Assembly: GCA_033816765.1 (NCBI GenBank)
Contig: JAVSIV010000026.1
Coordinates: 1 to 27,524 of the forward strand
DNA length: 27,524 bases
Origin: Nothopassalora personata
Taxonomy: Eukaryota; Ascomycota; Dothideomycetes; Mycosphaerellales; Mycosphaerellaceae
Reading direction: 5' to 3'
Part shown: positions 17,680 through 27,524 of the stretch, piece by piece
Layout of the letters: every line of letters starts with the position of its first letter
How positions within the stretch are numbered: the first letter of the stretch is position 1
Made by a program: the position numbers and the translations under genes
Notes under the pieces: model-generated
Database searches by the model: none
What the model saw: only the letters and a program-made list of their open reading frames with translations
What the model was told of the DNA's origin: nothing

Positions 17680-17817
17680 TAGTTAAATTGCGCTTCATCC
17701 GCTTCCGAGTTTCATGTAGCAACTCTATTAATTCAAGCTCGTCAAGTCAGCCTCGAAGCTTTGAGATGGCGACGAAATTTTGTTGCCATGATGCGGTGCA
17801 GTGTCCTCACATGGCAC

Positions 17818-17819
17818 GA
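17818..17819. other. Rearrangement junction with 2-base microhomology (GA)
   Basis: The direct-repeat match to 1-254 ends at 17819 and the inverted match to 10932 begins at 17818, so the two bases GA belong to both. The join places host flank from upstream of the secreted-protein gene directly against the interior of a copia element. No target duplication or element end is present, so this is not a transposon insertion. Confidence 0.88.
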
Positions 17820-19380
17820 CTACCCTCCTCCTTCGTAATGTACTTTACTTACTAGAGTTAGATGCAACACTAATCTCTATAGAACTCCTATATAAGAAAC
17901 ATAGAGTTTACCTAGACAGACCATCTAAAATGCTGCTCTAGAAGGACAAGCCGGTAGGCTTAGTTAAGATAATGAAAAATGTTATTGTCTTTAGGAACCT
18001 TAGGGTTAAGAGGGGTTCTAGGAAGAATGAAGATAGATTAGTACTAAAAGGACTTACTACTCTTACATTTACTAAGCTAAGAACTAACACAGTTAGATGG
18101 CATTAAAGGCTTAGGTATATTAGGAGCACATTACTCAATACTACAAAAGAAGCAGTTAAGGGCCTAGAAGATGTTAATACTATAGAGTTAGGGCATTGTA
18201 AGACTTGTAAGCTTATAAGGTTATAAAGAGTTATTTTAAGAATCCCTAGGAGACCTGCACTAGAGGCATTAGATAAAATCCATACTAACCTAGTTAGTCT
18301 AATCACTCTACTCTCTTATAATAGTTACGCATATTGCCTTATACTTACGTGTACTAAAACTAGGATGAGATAGTGCTTACTACTTCTAAAGAAAAGTGAT
18401 GCTTTAATAGCAATTAAGACTTGGCTTACTATAATATGGAACCACTATAAGAAGAAACCTAAGATCTGGTTCTTAGATAGTAGTAGGGAATTCAACAACA
18501 TTAAACTTAGAACACATGCCTAACATAAAGGGATTAGATGGGATTTTGCATCACTATATACACCTAAGTAGAATAGAATTGCTAAACCTTCGAATAAAGT
18601 TATTATTAACAAGGCTAGAGCTATACTTATAGACTCTAGCTTACTATAGAACCTCTAGCCCCAGGCTATGGATTTCGCATACTATATTACGAACCGCCTC
18701 TTTAACTTAATAACAAAAAATGTACTATAGATTAACTTTAAGAACGACCTAGGCATTAATGTTAAAGAGATAGACTTAAGGAATGTAAGGAGGTTTGGAT
18801 GTAAAGTATATAAACATAACGACAATTACACTAAGTCTAAAAAGTTCTCTATAAGGGCGGACATATAGTAGTATATAGGATTCTAGGGTAGTTTATTAAC
18901 TAACTACCTACTGTGGAAGCTATAGTAGGAGAAGGGAAAATAGGTCTATAAGATAACCTATTCCCCCTATATAACTTTTAATAAAGATTTCTTATAGAAC
19001 TCGCAATACTAAATCCCTGTAGGTAAGTAGGTTGCTTAGGGGGAGTAGATAGGGTAGACTGTTAAGAGCTCCTAGCTTACTGCTAGTAATAAGCATGCTG
19101 TCCTAGATAACGAGATCACCTTCCTTAGACATCCCTATAATAACCCTAAGGACCCTTACTATAAAGGTATTTATATGCCTCATAAAGGGCTACACGAGCT
19201 AGAAGCGAGTTACTAACCCTATAAACCTTTAAGGGGAGCTGTGCAGCTAGAGGGGGAGCTACAGCAGCATAGTAACTAACCTAAAACATAAAGGGCTTCG
19301 TAACAAGACTCCCCTAACTAAGATTAGTCTTAGGGGGAGTATAGGATAGAAGATTTACGTCTACGATTTAGAGACATATC

Positions 19381-19479
19381 TACCTAGCTCTAGGAACAGT
19401 CTCCTATAGAGCACACCTAGCTCTAGGAACAATCTCCTATAGAGCACACCTAGCTCTAGAAACAATCCCCTATAGAGCA
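19381..19479. repeat. 33-bp tandem repeat, three units (right copy)
   Basis: Mirror of 9271-9369; three 33-base units with 11-residue periodicity in the copia linker. Confidence 0.88.
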
Positions 19480-20872
19480 TAAGCCTTAGACTTTATAGTC
19501 TAAAGAGCCACACTAAGAAGACATAGCCCTAGCTATGTAAGAAGACCCTAATTAGGCTATGACACTATTCTACCCTACCCTACACATTAGTAAGAGGAAG
19601 AGAGATGGGACTTATAAGCCTATAAAGACTAAACAAGCCAAGGTCTATCCTAAGCTAACTAGGAGAAGTTTAAGATAGAATAGATCCCATTATGATTATA
19701 GTAAACTTAAGAAAGTATTCGCTGTAATAGCTATAGATAATGTAAAGAAGGAGAAGCTTACAGATCCTACCACCCTAACTGAAGCATTAAACAGACCTAA
19801 TAGAGCTGAATACATTAGGGCAATTAGAAAGGAATTCAACTCCTTAGAAGACATAGAATATGTTGCATAGATCCTATTATAGAAAGTCCCTAAGGGTAGG
19901 AAACTGCTTATAGGAAAATGGGTCCTACACTATAAGTATCTTCCTAATAGGTCCATTAAGAAGCGTAGAGCTAGATGGGTAGTAAAGGGGTTTACTTAAA
20001 AGCAAGGGACAGACTATGTTAAAACCTTTGCTCTAACCCTAAGGCTACTAACAAGTAGGATTCTCCTAGCCCTATATATAGTTCTAGGCTAGAAGAGGAG
20101 ACAGATTAATGTTAAAATAGCATTTATAAACCCTAACATTAATAGACCTTTATACATTAAACTACTAGAAGGGGTAGAACTTATTAAGAAAGATCTATTT
20201 AATAAAGTCCTAGAAATTAAGAAGGGACTATATGGATTGAAACAAGCTGCAAACCTCTAGTACTATGACGCTAAGGAAGCTCTAGAAGAATTAGGCCTAA
20301 AGAGACTTAATTCTAATGTATGTCTTTTTTAGGGGGAGAATTTTTTAGTTCTCCTGTATGTAGATAACTTTTAGATCTTTAGCGACAGTAATTAGAAGAT
20401 TAACAAGTTCACTGCTAGACTAAAGAAGAAGTACTCTATTAAAACTGTTAACACTAACCTTTTCCTAGACATACAACTAAAGAGTAAAAAGAATGGAGAT
20501 GTCTATGTCTCCTAAAAGCACTATGCTTTAGAGAAACTTTAGAAACATAGCCTAGACTTAGCTAAAAGTGTTAAGTATCCCCTTAACCGCCTGTATAAAA
20601 CTCATAAAGAGCAATGCAACATATAGGATTATAATCTATTTAACACATTAATTAGGGAACTCTAGTACCTGGCTAACTAGACTAGGCTAGATATCTCCTA
20701 TGTAATAAACCACTTAGCCAAATTCTTAGCTAATCCTTTAGTAGAACATATTGCTGCAGTAAAGCATGTTTAGAGATACATTGCTAGAACAATTAATAAG
20801 TGCCTAATCTTTAGAAAATACAATCCCTAAAGCTAGAGATCTACATAGACTCTAATTTCTCTAGAGATCCAA

Positions 20873-21064
20873 TGTCACAAGCAGGTGCAAGCACGTGGTC
20901 GGATAAGGTACAAGTCGAATAGACGGTCTATCTAAGAGAGGCGCGGAGGGCGCGAGGTAGATATACACGCGCCAAGCCCTCGGGCCGGCTTAGTCAGCGG
21001 CGCGCGCGGGATCCACGCACGTGCGCGCGGGTCCAAGCGAATGATGGGCGCCGGTACGGTGACA
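20873..21064. mobile_element. GC-rich solo LTR, 192 bp (right copy)
   Basis: Mirror of 7686-7877: TGTCAC...GTGACA with TCCAA on both sides (20868-20872 and 21065-21069). Its presence at the same base in both arms shows that it inserted before the duplication. Confidence 0.8.
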
Positions 21065-21560
21065 TCCAATAGGTAGATCCACCTTAGGACTCCTAGTCAA
21101 AATAGCTAGATGTCCTGTTATCTAGAAATCTAACCTATAGAAGGAGATAGTGCTATTAAGTACTAAAGTAGAGTATATGGCCTTGACTAAATGCTGTAGG
21201 GAAGTAATGTAGTTAAGAAATCTACTCTATAAAACCTAGAAAATAACTAACTACAAAGCTTAAGCCTTTAAGATCTTTATAGACAACTAGTCTACTATTA
21301 AGCTAGTTAGAGATTACATTAACTATAGAAGAACTAAGCATGTTAGACTAAGGAACCACTTTTGTAGACATGTTTATAAAGAAGGCTTAATTGTAGTTAA
21401 GTATATTCCTACTGCACAGTAGCTTATAGATTAGCTTATAAAGCTAAAGTTACTAAACTACATTCTCTAAGGGAGGCTTCTAGAGACTAACTACACTTTC
21501 ATTTGTACATAGCAAGACCTTCATTTGTTCACAAGTATTTATAAAGCAATATCTCATTTG

Positions 21561-21799
21561 TTTAGAGACAGTAGAGGAAAGTTTTTATTAGCCTTAAGGG
21601 CTGGATTTATTTAGGGTATCGCATAATCGGGCAATAACGGCATACTAGGAATGCGAGAACTTCTTCTCGAAATCTGCCTAGTAGAAACAAGCCTAACGAC
21701 AAGGCATTAAACAGCGGCCTCTTAATTTAATGACCTAAGACATAGAAGTGAACACAGCGACACTAGGGCGTAACTACTAGATAACGCGACTTACGAGGA
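21561..21799. other. RIP-mutated sequence without a recognisable gene (right copy)
   Basis: Mirror of 6951-7189; no supported feature. Confidence 0.4.
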
Positions 21800-22408
21800 T
21801 TAAGACGCTAGGGCGGGAGGAAGAAGAGAACCTAGGGGGTTATCTAGTGGCACATCCGATAGGACGCTCTAGTCCTAAAGGGGCATCTCTAGGATACTAT
21901 AAAAAGGGAAAGGAAGTTCGGGAACCTCCACGCTAGAGGGGATAGAGAAAGGAAGATCGATAGGGGGGTCGTCTAGCTCGAGTTCGTCGAGGGCCTTCCC
22001 GGTCGCATTATCGGTACGACGCTTAGCGAGACGCAGCTATTTCCGTACGCGAACCTTCTTTATGCGCTTTTTAGTAAGGCGCCGAAGAAGCTTAATTTCC
22101 TCCTCCTCTAGAGACTCTAGGTCGCGGCGGAGCTATTTACGAACGGAACGGAGTTTTTCCCATTAAGAGAAGGCTATAGAGACGTCGTAGGATTTACGAT
22201 TGTGCCTAACACACTCGGAGCACTTCGAAGACCTCGGACCTACAATATAGGCGGGACGACTACCATTAGCTAGAGGCTTTAAGGAACGACAGTAAGAATA
22301 AGGAGCCATCTCGTAACCGTTTTCTTCGATATCTTTAACGAGACGTTTACGGCGGAGAGTTGATTTAGCTTATAAAGGACTAGGAGAGATGGATAAAAGG
22401 AAGGCCAT
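21800..22408 (-). pseudogene. Degraded CxxC/charged-helix ORF (right copy)
   Basis: Mirror of 6342-6950 with the same 203-codon frame and the same TAA/TAG interruptions. That the stop positions coincide shows the duplication came after this ORF was mutated. Confidence 0.5.
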
Positions 22409-22485
22409 CGTTACGCGATAGAAATAACGAAGAAAATGCCGGACCCTATAAGCTTCGGGACGAAGCTAGGCTAGAAGGGGGATAG

Positions 22486-22814
22486 TATTACGGTTTAATT
22501 CGTGGAGACATCTATAGCCACTCGTTAACCGAAGAGATTAAAGGAACTACTAGGACAAGAGCGCTCCCTCGCTACTCGACGAGAGCTAGGCAGAGCACGG
22601 AGAGTAGGACTAATTAGCTTACTTAGTCTAATTAGTTACGCTAAGACATAGTACTATATAGACAATGCTCTTTTATAAGTAGATAGGAGCCTCGTGCTCA
22701 ACTTATTTTAAGTATACACTATATACTGTTTAGGACTACTACCTTCTTAACGAGTTTAAGACATCTCTATAAAGATCCAAGCCCGGTTAGGATAACGTAC
22801 AGCGGTTCCTAACA
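22486..22814. mobile_element. RIP-mutated LTR (right copy)
   Basis: Mirror of 5936-6264, related to the solo LTR at 11073-11413. The same TAATTA-type changes are present. Confidence 0.6.
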
Positions 22815-23448
22815 ATATCTATCTAAGAAACCTAAGTGTCGAACTTATCTCGGTCGCTATAGTAGTATTCCGGCTTACTAACCTTAAGGGTATTGTTACC
22901 TATATAAGTAGCTAAGGCATTAATAGTATCGTTCGCGGTCTAAGGTCGTCGGGCTCTACTTACTTTACTAGGGGCGGGTGTTCCCCGTTTACTCTATTGG
23001 TCTCCTATTATAGAGGGCGTTTAAAGCTATTAGGTTTAGTATAACCTAATAATATTATAAGTTAAGAAGATAAGCTTAATCGGGTTTATTCTCGGGCCGA
23101 TAGGAAGTTAAGGGAGAGTAATAAAGTAGTAGCTATCTTATCTCGTAGAGACTAAGTAGCAGTAAGGTAGAGGTTATGTTATAGTATATTCTAAATAGTA
23201 ATATTAAATAGTAAGTTAAACGCCTCGAAGCTATAAGGGCATCTCGACGTTCCTAAATACATAGGAGAATGCTTCTAGCTCGAAGCTCTTAGTAGGCGCG
23301 CTATATTGCGCTAGCTCGATATATCGTAGGCTCGATAGTCGTCGCGCTATTATAGCGTCGCGCTACGTTTTATTAGCTTATGCCGTCTCTATAAGCTATA
23401 AGGCATCGATTAGTTAGACGGGAGTCTTCGCTATATCGATCCGTAACA
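22815..23448 (-). mobile_element. 5' fragment of LTR retrotransposon with gag start (right copy)
   Basis: Mirror of 5302-5935; the gag-like frame ends at the LTR boundary in the same way. Confidence 0.45.
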
Positions 23449-23559
23449 TTTAGATAATAAGCTAGTAAGTACGATAGCTAGTAAAGTATTAGTTAAGAAG
23501 GTAAAGGAAGAGCGTACGAGTCTAGCTACGAGTTAAATTAGAGAGATTAAGAAGGAGTC

Positions 23560-23647
23560 CTTAAGCGAGACTATAGTAGTAACTAGTACCTTAAGCGAGT
23601 TAGTAGTAACTAGTACCTTAAGCGAGTCTATAGTAGTAACTAGTGCT
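23560..23647. repeat. Three-unit tandem repeat, 27-30 bases (right copy)
   Basis: Mirror of 5103-5190; each unit has TTAAGCGAG then TAGTAACTAGT. Confidence 0.75.
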
Positions 23648-23845
23648 TCGATAATTATATAGCTAGACTCGTAGCTAGACTTATAGCTATTACTTTAGAG
23701 TCTACCTAACGTTAACTAGCGTATAAAGGCACCGAGAAATAGGCTTATTATTAAGCTATCTACGAGGTAGCTAAGACCGAAAAAGTAGAGGGAAGTATAG
23801 ACTCGTAGTATATAGATAGGAGGTAGACTACTTAATATTATATTA

Positions 23846-24474
23846 TTAAGTGTAAAATATAGCGACTAACTCGCTACCTAGTAGACGGCTAATAAATTTA
23901 ATTAAGCAGCTAATAGTACCCTCTAATTACTAAATACAATCCTCCGCCGCGACTAAGTAAGTCGATATATTATTAGTAGGGCGAGTACTAGACTCGCTAG
24001 CCTTACTAATCTTACTAGCCTCGCTAGCCTCGCTAGAAGTAGTTAAAACACCCTCGAAAGCCTTAAATAAACTATTACTAGACTTACTAGACTCGCTAGG
24101 CTCCTTAACTAATTTACGAGAGTTATAGCGAGCCTTCGCGTAACGTTACGCTTATAATACGCGTAAGTCTTATTAGCATTAGTAGTAAAGACTATATAGT
24201 ATATACTAGCTCTCTTATACGTATCGTAGTCCGTCTAAGCCGGCTTACCTATTAATATAAGTTAGTATATATAGTATAGCAAGTCTACTATAAGACATAT
24301 ACCCTCTTTAGTCTCTATAATACGGCTAGCCTAGTTAAACTTACGTAAATTATTCTTCGTAACCTTTATACTACCCTTATCTATCTTCTACGAGTCTCCT
24401 AGCTATTATGCCTATATCGACTCGCTTACGTAGTAGAAATCGTTAGTACCGGCGGTACGAGGGCGTCGGTACAT
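23846..24474 (-). pseudogene. Degraded Ser-rich ORF of unknown function (right copy)
   Basis: Mirror of 4276-4904, with the same internal TAA/TAG codons and the same frame break. Confidence 0.45.
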
Positions 24475-24585
24475 ACTATAGGTTTATTAGTCTACCTACG
24501 TACGCCTAACGAGTCGGAATCGTACTTACGCTATCGTAAGCTATAGTAATAACCGCGTTTATAAGGGTAAGCGCGGATTAGGTGT

Positions 24586-24612
24586 ACTATCGCTATTGCT
24601 ATCGCTATCGCT
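24586..24612. repeat. Hexamer microsatellite (right copy)
   Basis: Mirror of 4138-4164 (CTATCG/ATCGCT units). The repeat number is the same in both arms, which is notable for a fast-changing microsatellite and supports a recent duplication. Confidence 0.7.
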
Positions 24613-24753
24613 ATTATTATTGTTATTCTAAGGCTAATATCGCTAAGTAAGTCGTCTATAGTTAGATTTATATATATTGATAAGTATAGAGTTAAAGAAA
24701 TAGTAATAGCAGTAGAAGTTAATATACCCGCCGCTATAATATAACAATAGTAA

Positions 24754-24808
24754 GTAAGGTAAGCTCCTTAATACTTACTATCTACTATTATTAAGGAGCC
24801 TAACTTAC
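24754..24808. repeat. 20-base inverted repeat (stem-loop), right copy
   Basis: Mirror of 3942-3996 with the same two mismatches. Confidence 0.6.
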
Positions 24809-25216
24809 CTACGTAGTAGGAGGAATAGGCCACCGCCGCAACTCGCTACGATTGTAGGCGACAATAGCGAGTCGCAGTAGTATTGCTATTATTAATATTA
24901 TTGTTGAGGAAGAGCGAGTGCAGCGAGTGAGGATTTCGAATAAGCGTAATTGCCGGTTTTGTAAGCCTAGGCCACCGTCTGCGGAGCATTGCCGGAGAAT
25001 TGCCTTTGGATTCGCTTGCTCTTCGAGCTGGTCGCCCTCATTCCATTCACGTCTTTGCTCAATCATTGTCTAAAGAATCACTGCCTCAGTCATAACGAAT
25101 ACTCCTCGCTCTCGCTATGCAGTTCGTCAGCTCCAACACCATCAAAGCGACGCGACCGAAACGCGTCAAAGACATTACTTGCGCCGGCTGACAGCACTTG
25201 TTCCACCACCGCAAAG

Positions 25217-26533
25217 ATGCCACGAACACTTCCATGGCTTACGGAGCCTTCAGCAAAAAAAGCCGCACCACGCAAAGCACAGTCAGAACGCAAGCGCTCC
25301 TCCTCCCCAGGCGATCTGGTCAATTCGGATCTCGAACCGATAGGCAGCAGCAGTCCGCAGCGCAGATCCAGGACGCGTGATACCCATCGCGAACCGTCCA
25401 GCTCTCCTCCCACGTCGGTGAAAGTCGCTCCCACGGTCGAGTACATGCGCGAGGGCTTCACCATGGACGACAGGTACATGATGGTCGAGGACGAGTTCAC
25501 AACCACCGCTCGACTCTTCTCTTTGCCGTTGCACCAAGACGAATACGAGCGAACTAGGCGTCGTGCGAAAGCTCGTGGTACAGATACTTTGAAGTTGATT
25601 GGGCATGGCACTGATGGGAATGCGGGGAGTAGGGCGCTGAGGTTGAGGATGGAGGCGGAGGAGAGGGCGAAGAAGAGGAAGGCTGTTGCTGCGGATGATA
25701 GTGATGACGAGGAGGAAGAGTACATGGCGGATCCGCAGCTTGCTGGGTTGATGACAGCCAGTCAGAGCACGCCGAGGAAGAGCTTGAGGGGGTTTGCGAG
25801 TAACAGTCAGAGAACGCCGAGAATTGCGGGCGGGAGGACGAGGGATGTGGTAGGGGCGGAGAGGGTTTACAGGAGGGCGGACATCTCTGCAATTGAGGCA
25901 GACGTCGAGACGGAAGATGAGGACGAGGACGATCTCGATGTCTTGGCGCCCAAGACAAGGCCGACTGCGAGCGCATCTACGAAACACCGTGGCAAGGCCA
26001 TCGAGGAGCGAACAACACCTGAGCCCGTCAAGAAGTCCGGCGTCTTCAAGCAGTTCACCAACTCAGTGCAGGCCGAGCGTGAGCCGAAGAGGAGTCAGAG
26101 GCCGAGAACAAGATCGCGATCCCGAAGCTTTACACACCGCAACGATGACAAGCCCCCAGCGGTGCGCGAGCCGTGTCCACTTTCGATTGCCTCTCACAAC
26201 GAGAACGATACAGAACCCCAGCCGAAACCCATCAAGATGTCAAGGACAGCCGCCATCCTTGCAAAACGACGAGAAGCGGAAAAGAAAGCCAAAGAAGATG
26301 GCATCTCGCCGGAGAAGCAGATCAAGCAAGAGCTAAAGTCACAAGTCCGCACGAAAGAGGAGCTAGCTAGCCAGACTCAAGGCAGACAGATCAAGCGGGA
26401 GCCATGTCCGTCGCCTGTCCGACAAGCTTTGGCGTCCAAATCCATGGCTCAACGCAGAGCGGCGCGAGCAAAGCAACAAGCAGAAGAGAAGCAAAGGAGC
26501 AAGATCGATGACATTCCAACTTTCTTGTATTGA
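25217..26533 (+). CDS. Conserved-looking basic nuclear protein, function unknown (right copy)
   Basis: Identical in protein sequence to the product of 2217-3533: 438 residues from the ATG at 25217, or 514 if the in-frame ATG at 24989 is used. The copy is intact, with no stop, frameshift or RIP bias. At least 1.3 kb of upstream arm sequence comes with it, including the whole un-mutated 315-base upstream segment, so its promoter is probably duplicated too. Domain content is as for the left copy: an ordered block at residues 74-120, acidic runs near 160-168 and further on, and basic RS-rich segments. It converges with the dehydrogenase copy at 26652. Confidence 0.8.
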   Translation: MPRTLPWLTEPSAKKAAPRKAQSERKRSSSPGDLVNSDLEPIGSSSPQRRSRTRDTHREPSSSPPTSVKVAPTVEYMREGFTMDDRYMMVEDEFTTTARLFSLPLHQDEYERTRRRAKARGTDTLKLIGHGTDGNAGSRALRLRMEAEERAKKRKAVAADDSDDEEEEYMADPQLAGLMTASQSTPRKSLRGFASNSQRTPRIAGGRTRDVVGAERVYRRADISAIEADVETEDEDEDDLDVLAPKTRPTASASTKHRGKAIEERTTPEPVKKSGVFKQFTNSVQAEREPKRSQRPRTRSRSRSFTHRNDDKPPAVREPCPLSIASHNENDTEPQPKPIKMSRTAAILAKRREAEKKAKEDGISPEKQIKQELKSQVRTKEELASQTQGRQIKREPCPSPVRQALASKSMAQRRAARAKQQAEEKQRSKIDDIPTFLY

Positions 26534-26651
26534 GAGGATTTTGGATAAGGTACTGTCTGTTCTGGATGGAATATGCTAAAGATACTCCCACTGCCAAAGC
26601 TCTGACGAAATGCATTCCTTCCAATTTCCAGCATCCATCTCAATCTCCCAT

Positions 26652-27395
26652 CTACCACTTCTCCAACATAGGCCTAATGTCAATCTCATTCGTAAAACAC
26701 CGTCGACTCTGCGTATGCAAATTCCAATAACTCTCCGCAATATCGTCCGCCCCAATCTTCGCCTCCGGTGGCGAGTCCTTCAACCACTCCTTCGTACGTG
26801 GAATGTCAATAATTCCATCAATCACCGCATGTGCGACGTGGACGCCCTTGGAAGCAAACTCTTTCGCGATGGAGGTGGAGAGGGCTCGTAAAGCGAATTT
26901 AGAGGATGCGAACGAGCTCATCAGAGCGTTGGCTTTGACGGACGCGGTGGCGCCGGTGAAGATGAGGGTTGGTGGGTACTGCGCCCCCTTGTCCTCTGCA
27001 TGCTTCAACAGTAATGGCAGTGCATTCTGCGAGAAGATAAATGCGCCTTTTACGGAGACTTCATGACCCTGTTGGAATTCTTCCACACTCTGTTCCAGGA
27101 TCCCTTTCCGGACGAAGTTGCCAGAGGCATTGAAGATTGCTGCCGCTGCTGGGGCATCGCCGTATTCTTGTCTTATTTTGGAGAAGGCGTTCTTTACGGA
27201 CTCCTCGGAGGAGACGTCGGTGCTGATTCCGATGGCTTTTCCGCCATTGCTGTTGATCTCTTGCGCGAGAGATTCGTAGTTCTCGGCGGAGCGGGCAAGA
27301 AGCACGACTGGGTAGGATTTGGAGAAGCGCCGGGCTACTGCTGCGCCGGTTCCAGGACCGACGCCCGCGACTATGGCGATGGCTTTGGTGGTCAT
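26652..27395 (-). CDS. Short-chain dehydrogenase/reductase-like protein (right copy)
   Basis: Complete 247-residue copy identical to the product of 1355-2098, including the GVGPGTG cofactor loop and the F162-A-S-S-K166 replacement of YxxxK. At least 129 bases of 5' leader are present before the window ends, so the duplicated copy may be expressed, but its full promoter cannot be judged here. Confidence 0.9.
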   Translation of the reverse strand: MTTKAIAIVAGVGPGTGAAVARRFSKSYPVVLLARSAENYESLAQEINSNGGKAIGISTDVSSEESVKNAFSKIRQEYGDAPAAAAIFNASGNFVRKGILEQSVEEFQQGHEVSVKGAFIFSQNALPLLLKHAEDKGAQYPPTLIFTGATASVKANALMSSFASSKFALRALSTSIAKEFASKGVHVAHAVIDGIIDIPRTKEWLKDSPPEAKIGADDIAESYWNLHTQSRRCFTNEIDIRPMLEKW

Positions 27396-27524
27396 GGTTG
27401 TTGTTACGGGTGTGAGGTGGAGGGAGAGTTGGGTTATGCGGGGATGAGTGGTGGAAGACAGGTTGATGGTGGGTGTGGTGGAGATATTGGGGTGGTATGA
27501 GGGAGAGGTTGAGTACGAGGTGAC
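27396..27524. other. 5' leader of the right dehydrogenase copy, cut by the window
   Basis: Mirror of 1226-1354, a pyrimidine-rich leader on the sense strand (CTCCCTCCACCTC type), common before fungal start codons. Identity persists to the last base, so the duplication continues beyond the window. Confidence 0.6.

Larger units (their letters stand above)
17566..17819 (+). repeat. Direct repeat copy 2: transposon end plus 138-base flank, truncated at the junction
   Basis: Identical by eye to 1-254. It includes the transposon end (to 17679), TA (17680-17681) and the flank that lies upstream of the secreted-protein gene in copy 1. It stops at 17819, where the inverted arm takes over, so the promoter and gene that follow copy 1 are missing here. 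Confidence 0.93.
17820..21560 (+). mobile_element. 5'-truncated Ty1/copia fragment (right-arm copy)
   Basis: Mirror of 7190-10930. It begins abruptly upstream of the GAG-pre-integrase domain (about 18190-18210), so gag, protease, primer site and 5' LTR are missing. The integrase core follows (about 18270-18670; 'WFLDSSREFNN', then 'TPK.NRIAK' where copia has E before R). Next come the tandem-repeat linker, reverse transcriptase ('YGLKQAA' near 20228-20250, 'YVDN' at 20357-20368) and RNase H (about 20840-21480, split by a solo LTR). Stops are TAG/TAA. The truncation point is the duplication junction, not a retrotransposition end. Confidence 0.88.
17818..27524 (-). repeat. Right arm of giant inverted duplication (truncated by window end)
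   Basis: Reverse complement of 1226-10932 with no difference found by eye. It carries the copia 3' part, two gag/ORF remnants, LTRs, tandem repeats and two intact genes in mirror order. It continues past the window. Confidence 0.97.

Noticed and set aside
1226..27524. The whole palindrome as one giant foldback transposon
   Set aside because: The arms contain unrelated host genes and nested older elements, there is no target duplication, and the inner junction lies inside a copia coding region.

Overview
The window looks like nuclear DNA of a filamentous ascomycete (Pezizomycotina, probably Dothideomycetes; the class is an inference). Three normal-composition, apparently intronless protein genes sit next to long blocks in which CpA and TpG have largely become TpA. 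Degraded reading frames in those blocks are broken almost only by TAA and TAG. That is the signature of repeat-induced point mutation (RIP), a fungal genome defence. No bacterial gene organisation is present.

The dominant feature is a very large inverted duplication. Bases 1226-10932 reappear as their reverse complement at 17818-27524, so position x on the left pairs with 28750 minus x on the right. Every stretch I compared by eye was identical. The right arm is cut by the window edge, so the true arm is at least 9.7 kb. The 6.9 kb between the arms is single copy, except that 17566-17819 is a direct repeat of bases 1-254. The right arm starts exactly where this direct repeat stops, with a 2-base overlap.

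Layout of the left side: the end of a Tc1/mariner transposon (1-114); a secreted NTF2-like protein gene (370-1023); a short-chain dehydrogenase-like gene (1355-2098); a convergent gene for a basic, low-complexity, probably nuclear protein (2217-3533, minus strand); then RIP-degraded transposon wreckage (about 3849-12680). The wreckage holds a stem-loop, an unrecognised broken ORF, a gag fragment, a RIP-mutated LTR, a broken ORF with a CxxC motif, and a nearly complete Ty1/copia retrotransposon on the minus strand. Two solo LTRs have inserted into the copia, each with a clear 5-base target duplication.

The centre holds a short unmutated host-like segment (12948-13313). It is followed by an unusually long Tc1/mariner element (13316-17679, 4364 bp, 26-base terminal inverted repeats, TA duplication). 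This element has two convergent genes: a DD34E-type transposase (minus strand) and a 725-codon passenger ORF of unknown function (plus strand). Both are RIP-killed but keep their frame throughout.

The right arm repeats the copia fragment, the other wreckage, the nuclear-protein gene (25217-26533) and the dehydrogenase gene (26652-27395) in mirror order. Two intact genes are therefore present twice. The likely history is: insertion of elements; RIP; insertion of little-mutated solo LTRs; then a recent fold-back (template-switch or break-induced replication) event, possibly launched through Tc1/mariner homology. A mis-assembly is the main alternative.
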